Assembly (NCBI RefSeq): GCF_051622035.1
Contig: NC_135360.1
Span: forward strand, 15,690,501-15,754,500
DNA from: Arctopsyche grandis
Lineage: Eukaryota > Arthropoda > Insecta > Trichoptera > Hydropsychidae
Direction: 5' to 3'
DNA length: 64,000 bases
Shown: positions 11,014-23,865 of the stretch, one piece after another
How the letters are laid out: every line of letters begins with the position of its first letter
Position numbering within the stretch: the first letter of the stretch is position 1
Made by a program: the position numbers and the translations under genes
Notes under the pieces: generated by a model
What the model was told of the DNA's origin: nothing
Databases searched by the model: none
The model's input: only the letters and a program-made list of their open reading frames with translations

Positions 11014-11294
11014 CAGTGCCGGTCTTACACCCTATGGCGCCCTCGGGCAATTTTTTCTTAGCGCCCCTAGAAAATTGTGACAATTTTTTTTTGTGACATT
11101 GTAGACAGGAGATAAGTTTCAATTTCAAATAATCAATTTAAGTTTCGCCTTTGGCACTCTAATCTAAAATTTTTAGGGTCTTTGGGGCCATAATTTTAAA
11201 TTTTAAAGCCCCTTCGGTGCATGCAGTGGCGCCCCAACATACTCGGCGCCCTCGGACGCCGCCCAACCCAGCCCCCCCCCCAAAACCGGCAATG
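11014..11294. mobile_element. hAT-type non-autonomous element
   Basis: A 281-base element with short inverted ends (CAGTGCCGGTCTTA and AAAACCGGCAATG). It is flanked by an 8-base target duplication, GATAGAGT (11006-11013) and GATAGAGC (11295-11302), with one mismatch. Eight-base duplications and CAGTG-type ends are typical of hAT. The interior has repeated GGCGCCCTCGG motifs and no open frame. Confidence 0.75.
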
Positions 11295-11459
11295 GATAGA
11301 GCAGATGTTTAAAATAAAACGTAAAATGGTATAAATTAATAAAATTCATTTGAGACTGATTTTTCAGAGATTGATATTCTCGATCTCTTGATACACGATT
11401 TTTTGTAGTAACGACTAACCAGACCGATGTCCAAAAACAGTACTTGAAGAGAAGGCGTG

Positions 11460-11822
11460 AGAATGGACGGAAAATAGGACAGTAAGAATGGGGGGGGCAT
11501 GGTCGCGAACGAGGACGTTTGTAGCAGAACGGTCCGTAGCAGCGACAGGAGCAGGGCGGGGGCAGAGAGGCGAAGGTGAGGGGTCGCGAAGTCGCGAAGT
11601 AAACACAGTGTGTGTGTCAGTCGGGGCCAGCGGGCGGCCGGTGTCGGCGGTGTTGGCAGCGGTCGCTTGCTTCGGATCCACTCACTAGCGGTCCCGAGTC
11701 GAAGTCGCACTCTCCACGGACAGAGCGAGCGAGTAGGCGAGTGGGCGAGTGGGCGAGTAGGCGAGTAGGCGAGTAGGCTAGTAGGCGAGTAGGCGAGTCG
11801 AGTGATCGTTTGTCGCGTTGAG
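11460..11822 (+). promoter_or_regulatory. PKC promoter / 5' UTR, GC-rich
   Basis: A CpG- and G-rich block directly upstream of the PKC start codon, contrasting with AT-rich flanks. It contains TCGCGAAG direct repeats at 11584-11600 and an 8-bp minisatellite at 11731-11799. The transcription start cannot be fixed from sequence. Frames open through it on both strands are a composition effect. Confidence 0.5.
11731..11799. repeat. 8-bp minisatellite in PKC 5' UTR
   Basis: Eight to nine tandem copies of GAGTAGGC with GAGTGGGC and TAGTAGGC variants, ending 24 bases before the PKC ATG. Length change here could affect translation of the long-intron PKC mRNA; that is inference. Confidence 0.85.
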
Positions 11823-12004
11823 ATGGGCGAAGACGAGGCGTGCGAGGAGGGGTCGGGGCTGGAGGTGGCGCCGTTCGGGCTGCGGCTGCGCGGCCGAAAA
11901 GGCGCCCTCAAGAAGAAGAATGTCTACAACATCAAAGACCACAAGTTTATGCCGCGCTTCTTCAAGCAGCCCACCTTCTGCTCCCACTGCAAGGACTTTA
12001 TCTG
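11823..12004 (+). CDS. Pkc: Conventional protein kinase C, first coding exon
   Basis: Encodes residues 1-60 plus two bases of W61. Residues 21-32 ([12 protein letters not shown]) are the autoinhibitory pseudosubstrate with Ala28 at the phospho-acceptor site. The first half of the C1A finger follows: H40 K F ... RFFKQPTFC53SHC56KDFIW, nearly the family consensus. The exon ends ATC TG|gtcagt, which is the exon 1 boundary of vertebrate conventional PKC genes as I recall it. Known role: diacylglycerol/Ca2+-activated Ser/Thr kinase recruited to membranes. The rest of the C1A/C1B, C2 and kinase domains are not found in the following 52 kb. It is head to head with RacGAP1. Which paralogue (Pkc53E- or inaC-like) cannot be decided from this exon. 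Confidence 0.93.
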
Positions 12005-12934
12005 GTCAGTTTCATTCATCACTCGCACTTTCACACTTTCATTCATTTCACCCCCACCCCCCTCCTCCGCCGCTCTTCTCCTACCCGTCTATATATTACC
12101 CCGCACCCGCCCCCTTCATTCAACTTTTTTCCAACTAAATTTTGGCTCGTTTTCATTTATGAAAATTCATATGAAACGGTTTATGTAGTTTGAATTTTTA
12201 TTATTTCTTCGATGCTTTTGTTTTTTTTCTACACCTATGTATGTATACAAATTAGCGTTCAACTTTTGAATTGTTCGATTGTAATAAGTAGTCGTTTGTT
12301 TTTATTCTTATTTAATTCTAATTGGAATCTAATTTTAAATGTGCATTTTGTTCCGATGAAATTTGTTTGAGATAACTTTTTTACGTACATAATATTAAAT
12401 TTTGCAAATAATATGTATGTATTTACTGTGAGGCGTCCATTAATACTGAAATTGAAAAATATCAAATTTTCGAAGAAATTCAAATTTTGACAGGCTTCGT
12501 AAAATATATATATGTATATGTATATTATACAGTTAAATTATATTTTCATATTTTTGGCATAAAATCGAATTTATCAGGAATACATTCACAGTTTTAAGGT
12601 AAAAAAAAAATGAAACATATTTTAACATTTTGTACAACGCAATTTTTTTCAGTTTTCAATTGTTTTATTAAGATTTGAATTATTAAATGATTAATTTATA
12701 GGTATCTATTTCATGAATTTTTTTTATTCATAGGCAATATAAAGACAAGCACGTTTTCCGAATATTCTTAATTTGATTTTAATTTTTAAAATCTTTTTAT
12801 TGTTTATTGATATATTTTTATAGATAATATACATACATTATGTTAATAATACAACTTAAAGTACAGATCCATTAACTGTTCTACGCTAATTTTCTTGTTA
12901 GACATTAATGTTTAAGGCATCATAGGAAAAAAGC

Positions 12935-13215
12935 TCAATAACCTACATATGTACTCCAACGCAGTCATTGGGTATAGTGGAGAAGGTGAAGAGATTGAAT
13001 TGGCAATAGGCGGATCACATAGTTAGAAGAATCTACGAAAGATGAACAAAATAAAAGCTGAAATGGTACCCGAGATAGTGTAAATGTGTAGGAAGGCAAC
13101 AAGGTAGATGAATGGATGAAAAAAAAAGAGTGGGTGAGATGGATGAGGTTGCGCAAAACAGATACGAATGGAAGCGTGTTGGAGAGACCTTCATCCAGCA
13201 GTGGATGCTGAATGG
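12935..13215 (+). mobile_element. Decayed RTE-type non-LTR retrotransposon 3' end
   Basis: Only broken frames remain, but the end reads RVGETFIQQWMLNGCK (13164-13215), the characteristic C-terminal tail of RTE-like reverse transcriptase polyproteins in insects. The same tail occurs at 24231 (- strand) and 50880 (+ strand). Stops and frameshifts show the copy is dead. Confidence 0.6.
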
Positions 13216-15721
13216 CTGTAAATGTTCTTAAAATATAATATTATACATAATATGTACATACATATTTAGTTGTAAAATTTTCTTCGTAAGAGTTGGTAAG
13301 TATTGTAAATATTTTTAGCTTTTGCAGTTTTCGATCTGTAATAGGTACATACTTTGGTAATTAGATCAAAGACAATCCCACTGAATTTTTTAAAGTGTGG
13401 ATAGATTTTTTCGATGCGTTTGTCTTTTTTAGGTGAACTCGACCCCCATAAAATCCGTACATAACCGGTCGAGTTTGGGGGGCCGATCGTCTTCTTTTTC
13501 TTTTTTTTCTTCGATCGAATGAAAAGATTTATACTGCGAATTTATCAGCGGAACGAAACCGAGGAATTTTCCGAGCTCGAGATTTAATGTATATCTACGT
13601 ACAATCGATCAAAGGGGTTGGAAGGAAAATGCAAATAAAGTCACACCAATTCTACCGTTTTGTATCCGAGAGCCGTTTTGCCATGATAAATTACAATATC
13701 GTCCTGATTTATGACACCGTCACTTAATACCAACAATTTCTCGAGAAAAATTACAGCTGTATCGAACAAAAGAAACTTTCATATAAATATAATAAAATAA
13801 AATAAAAAATTACAACACACCGTATCAATAAGTGATTGTTTGCGTGTGTAACATGTGTGCATATACATATGTATGTTTGCCCATTTTCAACAAAGAATGA
13901 ATTGTACGTTATCAAAACGTTTACGCATGAAAATTCGAATAGTTCAACTTAACTCGACATTAAAATAGTAAGCAAATATGCTTTAACCCTTTGAGTGCTG
14001 CGTCTTTAATGTTGAAAACCCGCCACGCTGTAAATTTCGCCAAAATTTCCAATTAGAATTATTTAGAAATCCAATAGAAAGGAAGTATAAAAATGGTAGC
14101 TAATCGAAACAAAACCTAGATAACTACCGCCGTTGATTTCCAGCTTTTTAAAGGTGTGTTTAGACTCTAATATATCTTGCAACAATAATTAATAAACAAA
14201 AGAAGTCTATTAATGAATGTATTTTTCCAAAACTAGTTCCATCTTCTTCATTGTTGTTAAAATGTAATGCTCACAATCTAAATGCCAAGCAATAGGGATT
14301 TCCATCGAGAAATTCTGCTATGGTTATAAATTCATAAATTCCGTTGTAAACCAGTCTTTATAAACATTCACACGGATTAGTCTAGTGAGCGGATCGGAAG
14401 CGTGCCGGTTATTGTTAATTGTTTGCGGTGCTTTGTTAAAGGTTCGCCGAACCTTTTTTTTAGACCCAAAACGTCCTGATTCCTGGAAAAAGCTCCCTAT
14501 CCGCCCTTTACGGATTACACGACCCATGTTCAATTCATTTTTTTTTTCAATGCTACCTGGAAAGTCTTAGCAGGTAGTTTGTTTATTTTTTACATACTCA
14601 AAATACAACGCCTATCGGCGTATTTCAGGCTCATGGACTTGTTGGCAAAACGCCGGTCGGCGTTGGTCAGCATTCAAAGCGATAAGGTAATTTATATGTA
14701 CTTTAAAAAAAAATCTTATCTTGTAGTACGATGTTTGTACAAATGTTCGATTCTTAGGAAAATAAAGCAAAAAATGCGACCACAATACAAAAGTCCATTC
14801 ATTCATCGTAAAATTATTTCAGGTGTTTGACATCGAATTTTAAACCAATACACAAAGCTGGCACATATTGTGCTGTTTTAAATAATTAGCACTGCATGTA
14901 CATATATGTATACGTATGTATGTATAACAGATCGCCTCGGTTTTAATTAAATTTCCACCGAGTAATCGAAAGTTACGTTACGACTCATTGTCGACAAACA
15001 CTGACGCTGAATATGAATATTCATCTTACGATATGAATATTCCGTTTGATAATAATCGATTTTCGCGTACGTGGATCGGTCTTGACCTCGTATCGGCCCG
15101 TCATCGAACGATTCGCATACATTATCATCGAGCTTGTGCGATTAGCGGTGCTCGACCTTTTTCGATTTCGACCCACTCGAAATTTTTCGACGACCGGTCG
15201 GCTTACGTATACGGAGTGTTCGATCGTCGTTCACACACATTTGTATCTTTTATTATTATATAATAGTTGTCGTTTGGTGGACGCTTTCGTTGATCGCTCG
15301 GTCAACATTAGCGGGTTCAGAGGCAAACATCACAAATCGACTGATGATGTCATCGTCGTATCTTCGGAATCGCATTTCGAATCACTCGATACGATCGTCC
15401 TTGGCTTGCGTCTGAGAAGATTTTTGTTTTTTTTTTTTAGCTTCTCGTTGCAAATCCGGGTTTAAAAGCTTCTTGCAATGGAAAATTTTCGCTTAGCTTC
15501 GCGGGATTTTTATTTTTTTATTCGAAATCTATTGATTTATTTGCGTATTGTGAGCTATTCTTATTGGTAAACCGGTATTTCTATAGTGTTGGAATTAGTT
15601 ATTATGTTTTTTAAAGAACCCTTATTTTGAATATCGATTTAGGAAGTTAAAAAAAGGGATAATATTTTATGGCACGGCTGTAAAATAAATTACACGGCAT
15701 ATAATGTCAAATTAACATCTC
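13216..15721. other. Unique intronic sequence
   Basis: Mostly AT-rich single-copy-looking sequence. Small palindromes occur at 14441-14458 (AGGTTCG/CGAACCT followed by a T run) and 14653-14668 (AACGCCGG/TCGGCGTT). Clustered GAATATTCAT-like dyads lie at 15008-15045. No coding potential is recognised. Confidence 0.4.
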
Positions 15722-16172
15722 TAAAATAGCTCGCACGACAGAATTGGCGTTCGCCCGGAAAATCAAACGTCAAACGGGTTGCCAGTAAAAAAAATTTTTT
15801 TGACGTTTCAGTGTTATCATAACCAGTTACATTTTCACTGGGTATAGTTCAGTGAAATCATATCCAATTACATTTTCACTGGCCCCTATCAGGGAAATTA
15901 TAATTTTTGGCAGTTGGATGATAGCGCGTCGCCCCGCTCCTGTCCATTCTCACTCTCCACACATCGTAATATCTTAACAGCCAAAACTTATTTATTTAAG
16001 GGTTAGGTTAGGTTAGGCTAGGCTAAGGTAGTGTTGGTCCTATTCATTTAAGATTAGGTTATTAGTTAGCGTCGGTATTTATTTTTGTCAAATTTTATTT
16101 TTGTTACTGGCAACCCATTTGACGTTTGATTTGCCGGGCGAACACTGAATCTATCGTGCGAGCTACTTTAGA
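15722..16172. mobile_element. Fold-back transposon with about 70-base arms
   Basis: The left arm (15722-15792) and right arm (about 16100-16172) are inverted copies with the blocks TAGCTCGCACGA, GTTCGCCCGG, AATCAAACGTCAAA and GGGTTGCCAGTAA. The interior holds two direct copies of a CCA(G/A)TTACATTTTCACTGG motif at about 15820-15880 and a short GGTTA-rich run at 16002. There is no transposase frame. Superfamily not determined. Confidence 0.8.
16002..16025 (+). repeat. Short TTAGG-like run
   Basis: Reads GGTTAGGTTAGG then GCTAGG variants, about three units of the insect telomere repeat plus diverged ones. It sits inside the fold-back element, so it is more likely part of that element than a true interstitial telomere. 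Confidence 0.4.
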
Positions 16173-16401
16173 AAGGGGCACTCTTTGCTGGGCGAAATGT
16201 TTTAAAGATGGGCATTCGCATATAATGTCGTGATAAATACCCAATTTGTCTGGAAATAGGGCTATTTTGCCGGACCGATAGATGGTACCCTTAAAAAAAT
16301 CTGGCCAGGCAAAGCCCATACCTGTTGGTTATCGGAATATCATTTAAAGTTGATGTAAAGCTTTGGATTAAAGCAGTGTTATCGTGTAAAAGCCCGGCCA
16401 C

Positions 16402-16742
16402 ACCGGGTGGGTGACTGTTGCGCGACTAGATCAAATGTATGCAGTTGTATGGAATATGCCACACCAGGCAACTCATTGGTTTCCCAAATTGGCGGAATTG
16501 GTAGCCCACGTTGGATCTGGTCATGGTGATTTTATTTCTTGAGCAACAAAGCAATAAAAACAAATTTTATAGATCGTGCTGGTCACCCGAGCAATACAAT
16601 CACCATGACCAGACCGAACGCTGAACCGATCTCGCTGGCCGGATGTTTTATCACCCAGACAACTAGTGAGTTGTCCGGTGTGGCATGCTCCGCACAACTG
16701 TATACTTATAATCTGGTCGCGCAACAAAGTCACTCGGGTTCA
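16402..16742. mobile_element. Large hairpin-forming element
   Basis: The outer arms (about 16402-16485 and 16660-16742) are inverted copies sharing GTTGCGCGAC, GCCACACC and CAACTCA blocks. An inner inverted pair follows (GATCTGGTCATGGTGAT at 16513-16530 and CAATCACCATGACCAGA at 16597-16613). Almost the whole 340 bases can fold on itself. It lies only 230 bases from the previous fold-back element but is unrelated in sequence. Confidence 0.8.
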
Positions 16743-18997
16743 AGGGAGATTCATTATGATTAGTAATTCAATAAATGCACTAGTAATTCAATAAATTGAC
16801 AAATAAAACAATTTCCATTTTTGTGCATTTTTATCTAAAATTTGATTTTATTAGATTTGAGATTTAGTCGTTTCTTTAAGCTATTTTAAATATTCCACTA
16901 ACCCAAATAACCATCCAGAAAAATATTTCATTTTGGCAAAATTTCTCAACGCTTTAAGGATTTTGCTCTGCCAGCATACATATGTATGGGTAATTGGATT
17001 ATTAGTCCCATCACGATCGCCCAAAATACAATTTTTGCCATGAAAATCGCGAATACGGAATATTTGGCACTCGAGTTCTCGTTAGTATGATGGACTTTTC
17101 GGCTGCCAGATGTTCCGTTATAAGAGATTTTAGTGACTTTTGGGCGAGCGCTTTGTGACCAATAATCATCGAACCGTTTGTATGTATATATGTATGTACA
17201 TACATATTATGTAGGTACTTTTTGAAGTTTCGCTTATTTACAAATTTTTATCTATAAAAGGTTGTAAATCGTTTAAAAAAGTTCGACTTGGACTTATTCC
17301 AACTGCCTTTTTTATAATCATGCCGATTTAAAGCGATTCATCTCTAGTTCGTGATACGAAAAAAGTTTAAAATACATATGTCCTTGTAGTCGTTATAATT
17401 ATATCCGGAATCCATTTTTCAAAACAATTTCGTAGTCACATAAATTTCCGAAGCACTTTGTCGATATTGATATCGTAGCATCTATGTGGAGGGGCTAATA
17501 AAGGAAATTGCCTTTATGTTTACTTGTAATTTTTCGCCCATGATATATTGAAGGCTTTTAAGGGCACTATTAAATATCGTTCAAAGCGTTTGGCCACACT
17601 ATTATTGTGTTGAAATTGATGATAGATACGAACCCGCACATTGTATCTATTGCGATTATTATTAGCTATTGGAAAATTTGCACTTTATATACATATATAG
17701 AGCCACTTTCATTATTCATTCTCAAACGAGTGTTCTTCGTAATCGTAGTTGTCGTCATTTGACTATATGTATGTCGTATGACTATAGATTCATATGCTTC
17801 ACCACCCTTTTTGTTTACCTTTCAAGAAAATAGTCCAAAAGCTGAGGTCATTACTTCGTCATTTGTCAGTATTTTTGGCAAAAAAAAAAATCCAGATTTA
17901 TTTTCATCTCTAAAACGCTGTTGTTATTATGTGAGATCCAATTAGCATCTGCGCGGGCATCTCGCGGGGTTCACACCGTTAGAACCACCTACATAATATA
18001 CATACATATGTACATACATACATACATATACAGTTTAGCTGAAGTAGTGTCCATAGTTGATTTAGACTCGTCCAAGTTTACAACAGGAATCGGTCGGATC
18101 GTTTTGAGCATACTTAATCTGGATCCGTAGACGTAGACCGAGTTGCGGTCTACGTTCGGGGCGCTGACCACACCATCCCTCCTTCGCTCTCTCCACCTCT
18201 TCTAATTCGATTAAAGAGGGACCTCAAGAGTACTGGGGGAGGAGCAGGGGGTGGCTTAAGTTGGCCGTAAGCTCCTTCGAAGGGGCTTCTTCGCAAATGG
18301 GGTCGCCCCTAATATGTAAGCCACATTTATGACAAGGCTGTAACTGCCGCATCACGCAAACTATCCTAAACGTTGTCGCTTCTATTGACTTTCATCGTAC
18401 GTTGGACCGATTTCGAGACCCGTGTCTGAACAGACTCCTGCGTGTGCCACAGCCAGCCAGAGGGGCTGATCGTATTTTATTTTATAATAAGAGAGACAGT
18501 CTGTAGCCCCAGTGTATGTACATATGTATGTGTGTAGATACATATATGTACATGTGTTTGCGCGCACAGATAGCTTACGTACGTATTATACAATTCAGCG
18601 TAAATATTGAACCCTCATGTACAATAAAAGGTTATGCAATCCAAAAAGGTTGAATATATTATGCATGGTTGGCGGGACTGTTGAGTGGAGACGTGACCGA
18701 AACCTTCCGGTGTGACCGTACTTGTTCTGAATGCGTATGATATTTTAGAAGGTTTATTGTGTTGGATATTTTTCAGGCTTGAATCTCTGGGTTCGTTCGT
18801 ACTGCTTTTGAATCTAAACAGTCGGCGGTTCGCTTATTGGATGGTTAAATTTTCACTACGATCGCGGAAAAAATTGTCTTGTGGGGTGGTTTCCATTCGT
18901 TATTTGCGTGGCTGGGCGAGCACCTCTAGAGATATTGTTGTTTTAAATTGAAAATTGTAAAATTGCATACTGACAAATATTCATCTTTATATCTACA
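16743..18997. other. Intronic sequence, mostly unique
   Basis: It contains a segment at 17040-17080 (AATATTTGGCACTCGAG) that recurs near 43030-43065, and a 10-bp stem (ACGTAGACCG / CGGTCTACGT) at 18132-18156 in a GC-richer patch (18100-18320). No gene is recognised. Confidence 0.4.
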
Positions 18998-19240
18998 CTA
19001 GTGGTTTTACCCAGCTTCGCTCGGTATTTGTAATATAAACAGCTTAAAGATGGCTAATCTAATAGTAAACATTCCGTTGTTTGTAAACATAAATTTATTT
19101 GAATCGAAAAAAAATAACCTTCAACGATATCAATATCGTCGTCATAGAAACTTTGATTTGTTTTCGATGCTCCCACCCAAACCTTTAAATCTTATATATG
19201 TACATACAAAGTCTCTTTTGAAATTAGTACACATTAAAGA
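18998..19240 (-). mobile_element. Short Helitron-like element
   Basis: Read on the - strand it begins with TC (19240), then AATTTCAAAAGAGACTTTG, and ends in a hairpin-like GAGCGAAGCTGGGT block followed by CACTAG (CTAG at 19001-18998). TC...CTAR ends without a target duplication define Helitrons. Related copies: 36091-36326, 50581-50808, 56717-57478. Confidence 0.7.
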
Positions 19241-19249
19241 TATATGTTA

Positions 19250-19336
19250 CAGTCCAATTGTACATTTCGTTCGTTCATGAACATTCTAGTTAGTTCATAC
19301 ACGAACCAATCTGGCCAGTTTTAGTGAACTTTCTAC
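19250..19336. mobile_element. Fragment of the TA-flanked MITE family
   Basis: About 85 bases similar to the left end of the element at 7711-8007, including CAGTCCAA(G/T)TGTACATTT, TTCATACA(T/C)GAA and CAATCTGGCCAGTT. The right half is not seen. Confidence 0.65.
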
Positions 19337-21120
19337 ATACATACATATATGTATGTATGTAGGTACATATTATGGGCGATGTTCGCAACTTACATACAGT
19401 TGCAAGTATTTACATACAGGTAGAAGGATCCGTGCACTTATTACCGTTTTATTGCAGGTTTATTATATTTTATATAATGCTGTCGGTTGTTTGAAGTTGA
19501 CTATTTTCTCTCCTTATCCGCAATTTGCCCCCCCTTAACTTAAGATATATGTCTGAAGTTTGGCGTGTACAAGAAAAGTATATTGCTTCGGACGCTTTCG
19601 GCCCCGGAATACGCTTAACGCTATTTATTTCTATCCAATTTCTGTGAAATATTTGAGATTTATAGTTGTTTCCGGAGAAGTTTTAGCGCAAGGTGTTCTT
19701 CCCCTTTTATAAAAGTTTCATTCACCGATTTCCTAACAAAACCCCTCCAGGGCAATTCGGCAAAGCATTGCGCCCTTTCCGTTTTATATTCGTTTATTTA
19801 TCGGGAATAATGTTAAAAAAAAGAAAAAAAGGAATCGTAAGAATGGAAATAGTGCCGATTTAAAATTTTCCACGAGAGAGCAGGCTTTTCCTCGATTGAC
19901 GAGAGATTGTAATGCGGACGTTCTCAAGGATAATGCAAGCGCCTAATGAAAATCCTTTCAAATTTTCCTCGTCGTTAGGAATTCGACGACTATGTACATA
20001 TTTTATTTGTTTTAAATGTATGTAGGTAGTTCGAGTACAATACTTTCGCAGTGTGATGTATGATTTAGTAGGTGAGGTTTAGTACTTTCATCCCTGACGT
20101 TATCTGTGTGTAGGATGTGTCCATTTTCAGGGGATTAGTGACGCCATTCAACTGATCGATTTTTTCCCCCATTAAATGCCCAAGGGGAAGGACGTGCTTC
20201 TCATTCTGTTGATCTTAAATTTCTTTGAAACGTGTAAAATACATTGTATGTACATATCATCGGTAATGTTTGCTTTTAAAACGTATACGTTCAAATGTTC
20301 ATTTCTATTTGCAATTAAATATATGAAGTGTTTTCGTATCATAATATTTTAGCAGCCAACAGTTATTTTTTTAAGGCTAGCTTAGGTTATGTAAAGTTAG
20401 GGTTGGTAGTACGACGTGCAATATCGCATGGTGCATTATGCGTTACGAGGATGCGTTATCGAAGTTTTCAAAAAATATAAAAAAATACATCATAATTTCA
20501 ACAAGTAAGAATATTTGTTAATTATTATTTTAGGATACAACTACCAATATTAGGATACAACTTTTTTTTAGTAAGGAAGCGGGGGGGTTCATAAAAATTA
20601 AACACCGACCTGGTTCTGTTTTATTTGGCACTACACACACCACTGTTTATATAATACATACATAAAAATAATAATATACGGGTAATACTCCCGGATGCAA
20701 GTTATCTTACTTTTTTTTTGTTCATACATATATATAAAGAAACTTTACGACATTATAATGCGATTTTTTTAGAAATAATTACCATTTTTTCGTAGTAATT
20801 TTGTATATTTTTTTAACACGCCGAAAATAATAGCGACTCTATAGATGAGCCATTTTGAATGCCCTACATATTATATACATATGTACTTATCTAGGTATTT
20901 GTTTTTTAATCTACCTTATCTATTTGCGATCAAATTAAAATTTCATCGGTAGCATTCTTCATTTTTTTATAGTGAGGGCAATCAATTTCTAATTATCGCA
21001 TTTCGCCCTAATGCTTAGCCAATTAACGGATTAGTTTTTTTTTATTCCTATTAGGCATTATCGTGACTGCCGTGTGTCTATTTTAGTCTGTGACGTTGAA
21101 CCGAAATTCAGATCGGTCTT
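19337..21120. other. Intronic sequence, nothing recognised
   Basis: AT-rich unique sequence with scattered ATGTACATAC simple repeats and a G run at 20580-20587. No feature assigned. Confidence 0.35.
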
Positions 21121-21885
<765 letters not shown>

Positions 21886-22043
21886 ATAAGCAGACTTCGG
21901 CAGCCAGGATGCTTTTACCCACAAAAAATGGTTCACTATTGTCAACCTTTTTCTTTGCTCTCTTGCTTTGTAGGACAATAGTTATTGTCAATAGTGAACT
22001 ATTTTTGTGGTTAAAAGCATCCTGGCCGCCGAAGTCTGCTTAT
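21886..22043. mobile_element. 158-base palindromic fold-back element
   Basis: Two 55-base arms (21886-21940 and 21989-22043) are inverted with about 95% identity (blocks ATAAGCAGACTTCGGC, CCAGGATGCTTTTA, CACAAAAA, GTTCACTATTG) around a 48-base loop. Outward the flanks are unrelated. Typical of a MITE or an inverted duplication; superfamily unknown. Confidence 0.8.
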
Positions 22044-23535
22044 AAGTTGTCGTTAAAAAAAATTACGTCTATCTATATACAAATAAAGGTCTATTCATAT
22101 TAGCACCGCACGTACCGGCACGTAACCAACTAGTACGGAAAGTATTCTTTGGTACGTTCTGTATACATTAATATGTATATACATATGTATGTATGATGTC
22201 CTCTCAAAATACATACATATGTATGTATGTATGTCAGTATAATAATTTATTAAGTAAATTTTTATATGGCACGATTAATTTATGTATGTATGCAAACACA
22301 CACATGTATATTTGTGCATATATTATTATATGCCTATTCATATTATATATTATATAATATACCTACTTATTTTTTTTTGTTCACCTAATGAATTTTATAT
22401 TTTCATGTACATTATTTTTTGATTTACTTTTCATGGATTGCTGCTAATTTAATTTTTAATTAATTTGAAAGCTTCGATTAAGTTTCGTGGCTTGAATTTC
22501 ACAACGATTAATTTAGCGCATTTTTTATTCATTTCAATTTATTTTTATACTTGTATGTTGGTTTTACTTTTATCGTTTTGATATGTTCGCCTTTTTCTCT
22601 CTCCATTGGCACATCAATCGTCCAAAAATAATTTTTTTTTCAGTAAAACTGAAGTACCGCTTTCACTCTTATTTTTTCCTGAAATTTTGCCTTTAAAAAA
22701 TAGAATCCTACTACATAATAGTTTTTTGCGATTAACGGTTTATCGACGATCGTTAATCTTTGCCAATTTCGTTTTATTTCTCGCGTTACGTCTGGATCAA
22801 GTCTATTAGACATTTAATGGACGGAACAATTAATAGGACGCGAATTATCTCTGTAACGCTTTGCACGTCCTACTCAAGCTTTTTTTTTTCTTTTTTTTGG
22901 TTCGAATCAGCAAACTATTTCACTGTCGATCGAGCAACTAGGGGTTAACTGTATCCTCTCGATTGGCAATCTATTGCGCCTCATTGACGATAATTACCCT
23001 AATCACTCCCGTAGTAAAATATTGCGTCCATTAGGAAACTGTGTCGGCGTAAGCGTGGTGTATATTTAATAATACCGTTTAGATGTGAACGTTTAAGTGA
23101 GGGTAGATTAAGAATCTTATGTAGGTTTGTGAAAGTTATAGTGTCGCGGTTTTATAGTCCTCTACCCTCTGCGGGAGATTTATTGCTGCGGCCGTAAGAG
23201 GAAGTTTCCATCCCTTTTAGATTCATGGACGTTTGAAATTGTATTAAGTTTTTCTGAGGCAACGCTATTGTATTCTTTCTACATACGAAAGTTTTATTAT
23301 GAGATGAATTACAATCGAAGGGAGGGATATAATTCATCTTGTGGGATTTTTAAGTTTGAGTTGATCTAAGTGAAGTTGTTTAATGTTTATTTCTCTATTA
23401 AACAGTTGAATGTACAATGTTTGTCAAATTATTTTAAAATATCGAAGATAAGTCTATGCTAAATTTTATCAATTGTATATTAGATTACTATTTACTTATT
23501 TTATTTTTATTTTTTTTATTTTTTTATTTAATTTA
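22044..23535. other. Intronic sequence, nothing recognised
   Basis: AT-rich with many ATGTATGT runs. A CGCACGTACCGGCACGTAAC segment at 22107-22126 resembles transposon termini but has no partner that I can see. Confidence 0.35.
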
Positions 23536-23590
23536 CACCAAGAAGGCCTAACAGGTAAACCCAATGCGCCTTCCTGGCCAAAGACAATTA
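23536..23590 (-). mobile_element. SINE tail fragment
   Basis: Matches in reverse the GGAAGGCGCATTGGGGTTTA ... CTGTTAGACCTTCTTGGT end of the SINE at 28119-28362. The rest of the element is replaced by a simple-repeat tract. Confidence 0.7.
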
Positions 23591-23710
23591 TATAAACATA
23601 TATGTACACCATTCATATATACACAAATACTTCCTCGTATACACAAATACACATTCATACATACATAAATATAAAAATACACATATATACATATACATAC
23701 ATATACACCT

Positions 23711-23783
<73 letters not shown>

Positions 23784-23865
23784 CATATACATACATATAC
23801 ATATACATATACACATACAATACATACATCCATATACATACAAACATTATACATGCATATACACA
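23591..23865. repeat. (CATA)n and (TA)n microsatellite
   Basis: A compound ACATACATAT / TATATA tract of about 270 bases with a 67-base pure TA core at 23714-23780. Frames open on both strands are artefacts. Confidence 0.95.

Noticed and set aside
11336-12193. Large frames on both strands around PKC exon 1, including one of 191 codons
   Set aside because: They overlap the GC-rich leader, the octamer repeat and the coding exon in wrong frames; only the PKC frame has recognisable domains.
14441-14465. Hairpin plus T-run resembling a rho-independent terminator
   Set aside because: Such terminators have no role in insect nuclear genes; palindrome followed by T-rich sequence is expected by chance in 64 kb.
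14791-14830. ATTATTTCAG|GTGTTT as a ratchet site
   Set aside because: Acceptable 3' splice site but GTGTTT is a poor donor.
16002-16025. Interstitial telomere (TTAGG)n
   Set aside because: Only about three clean units, located inside a fold-back transposon; too short for a telomere relic.
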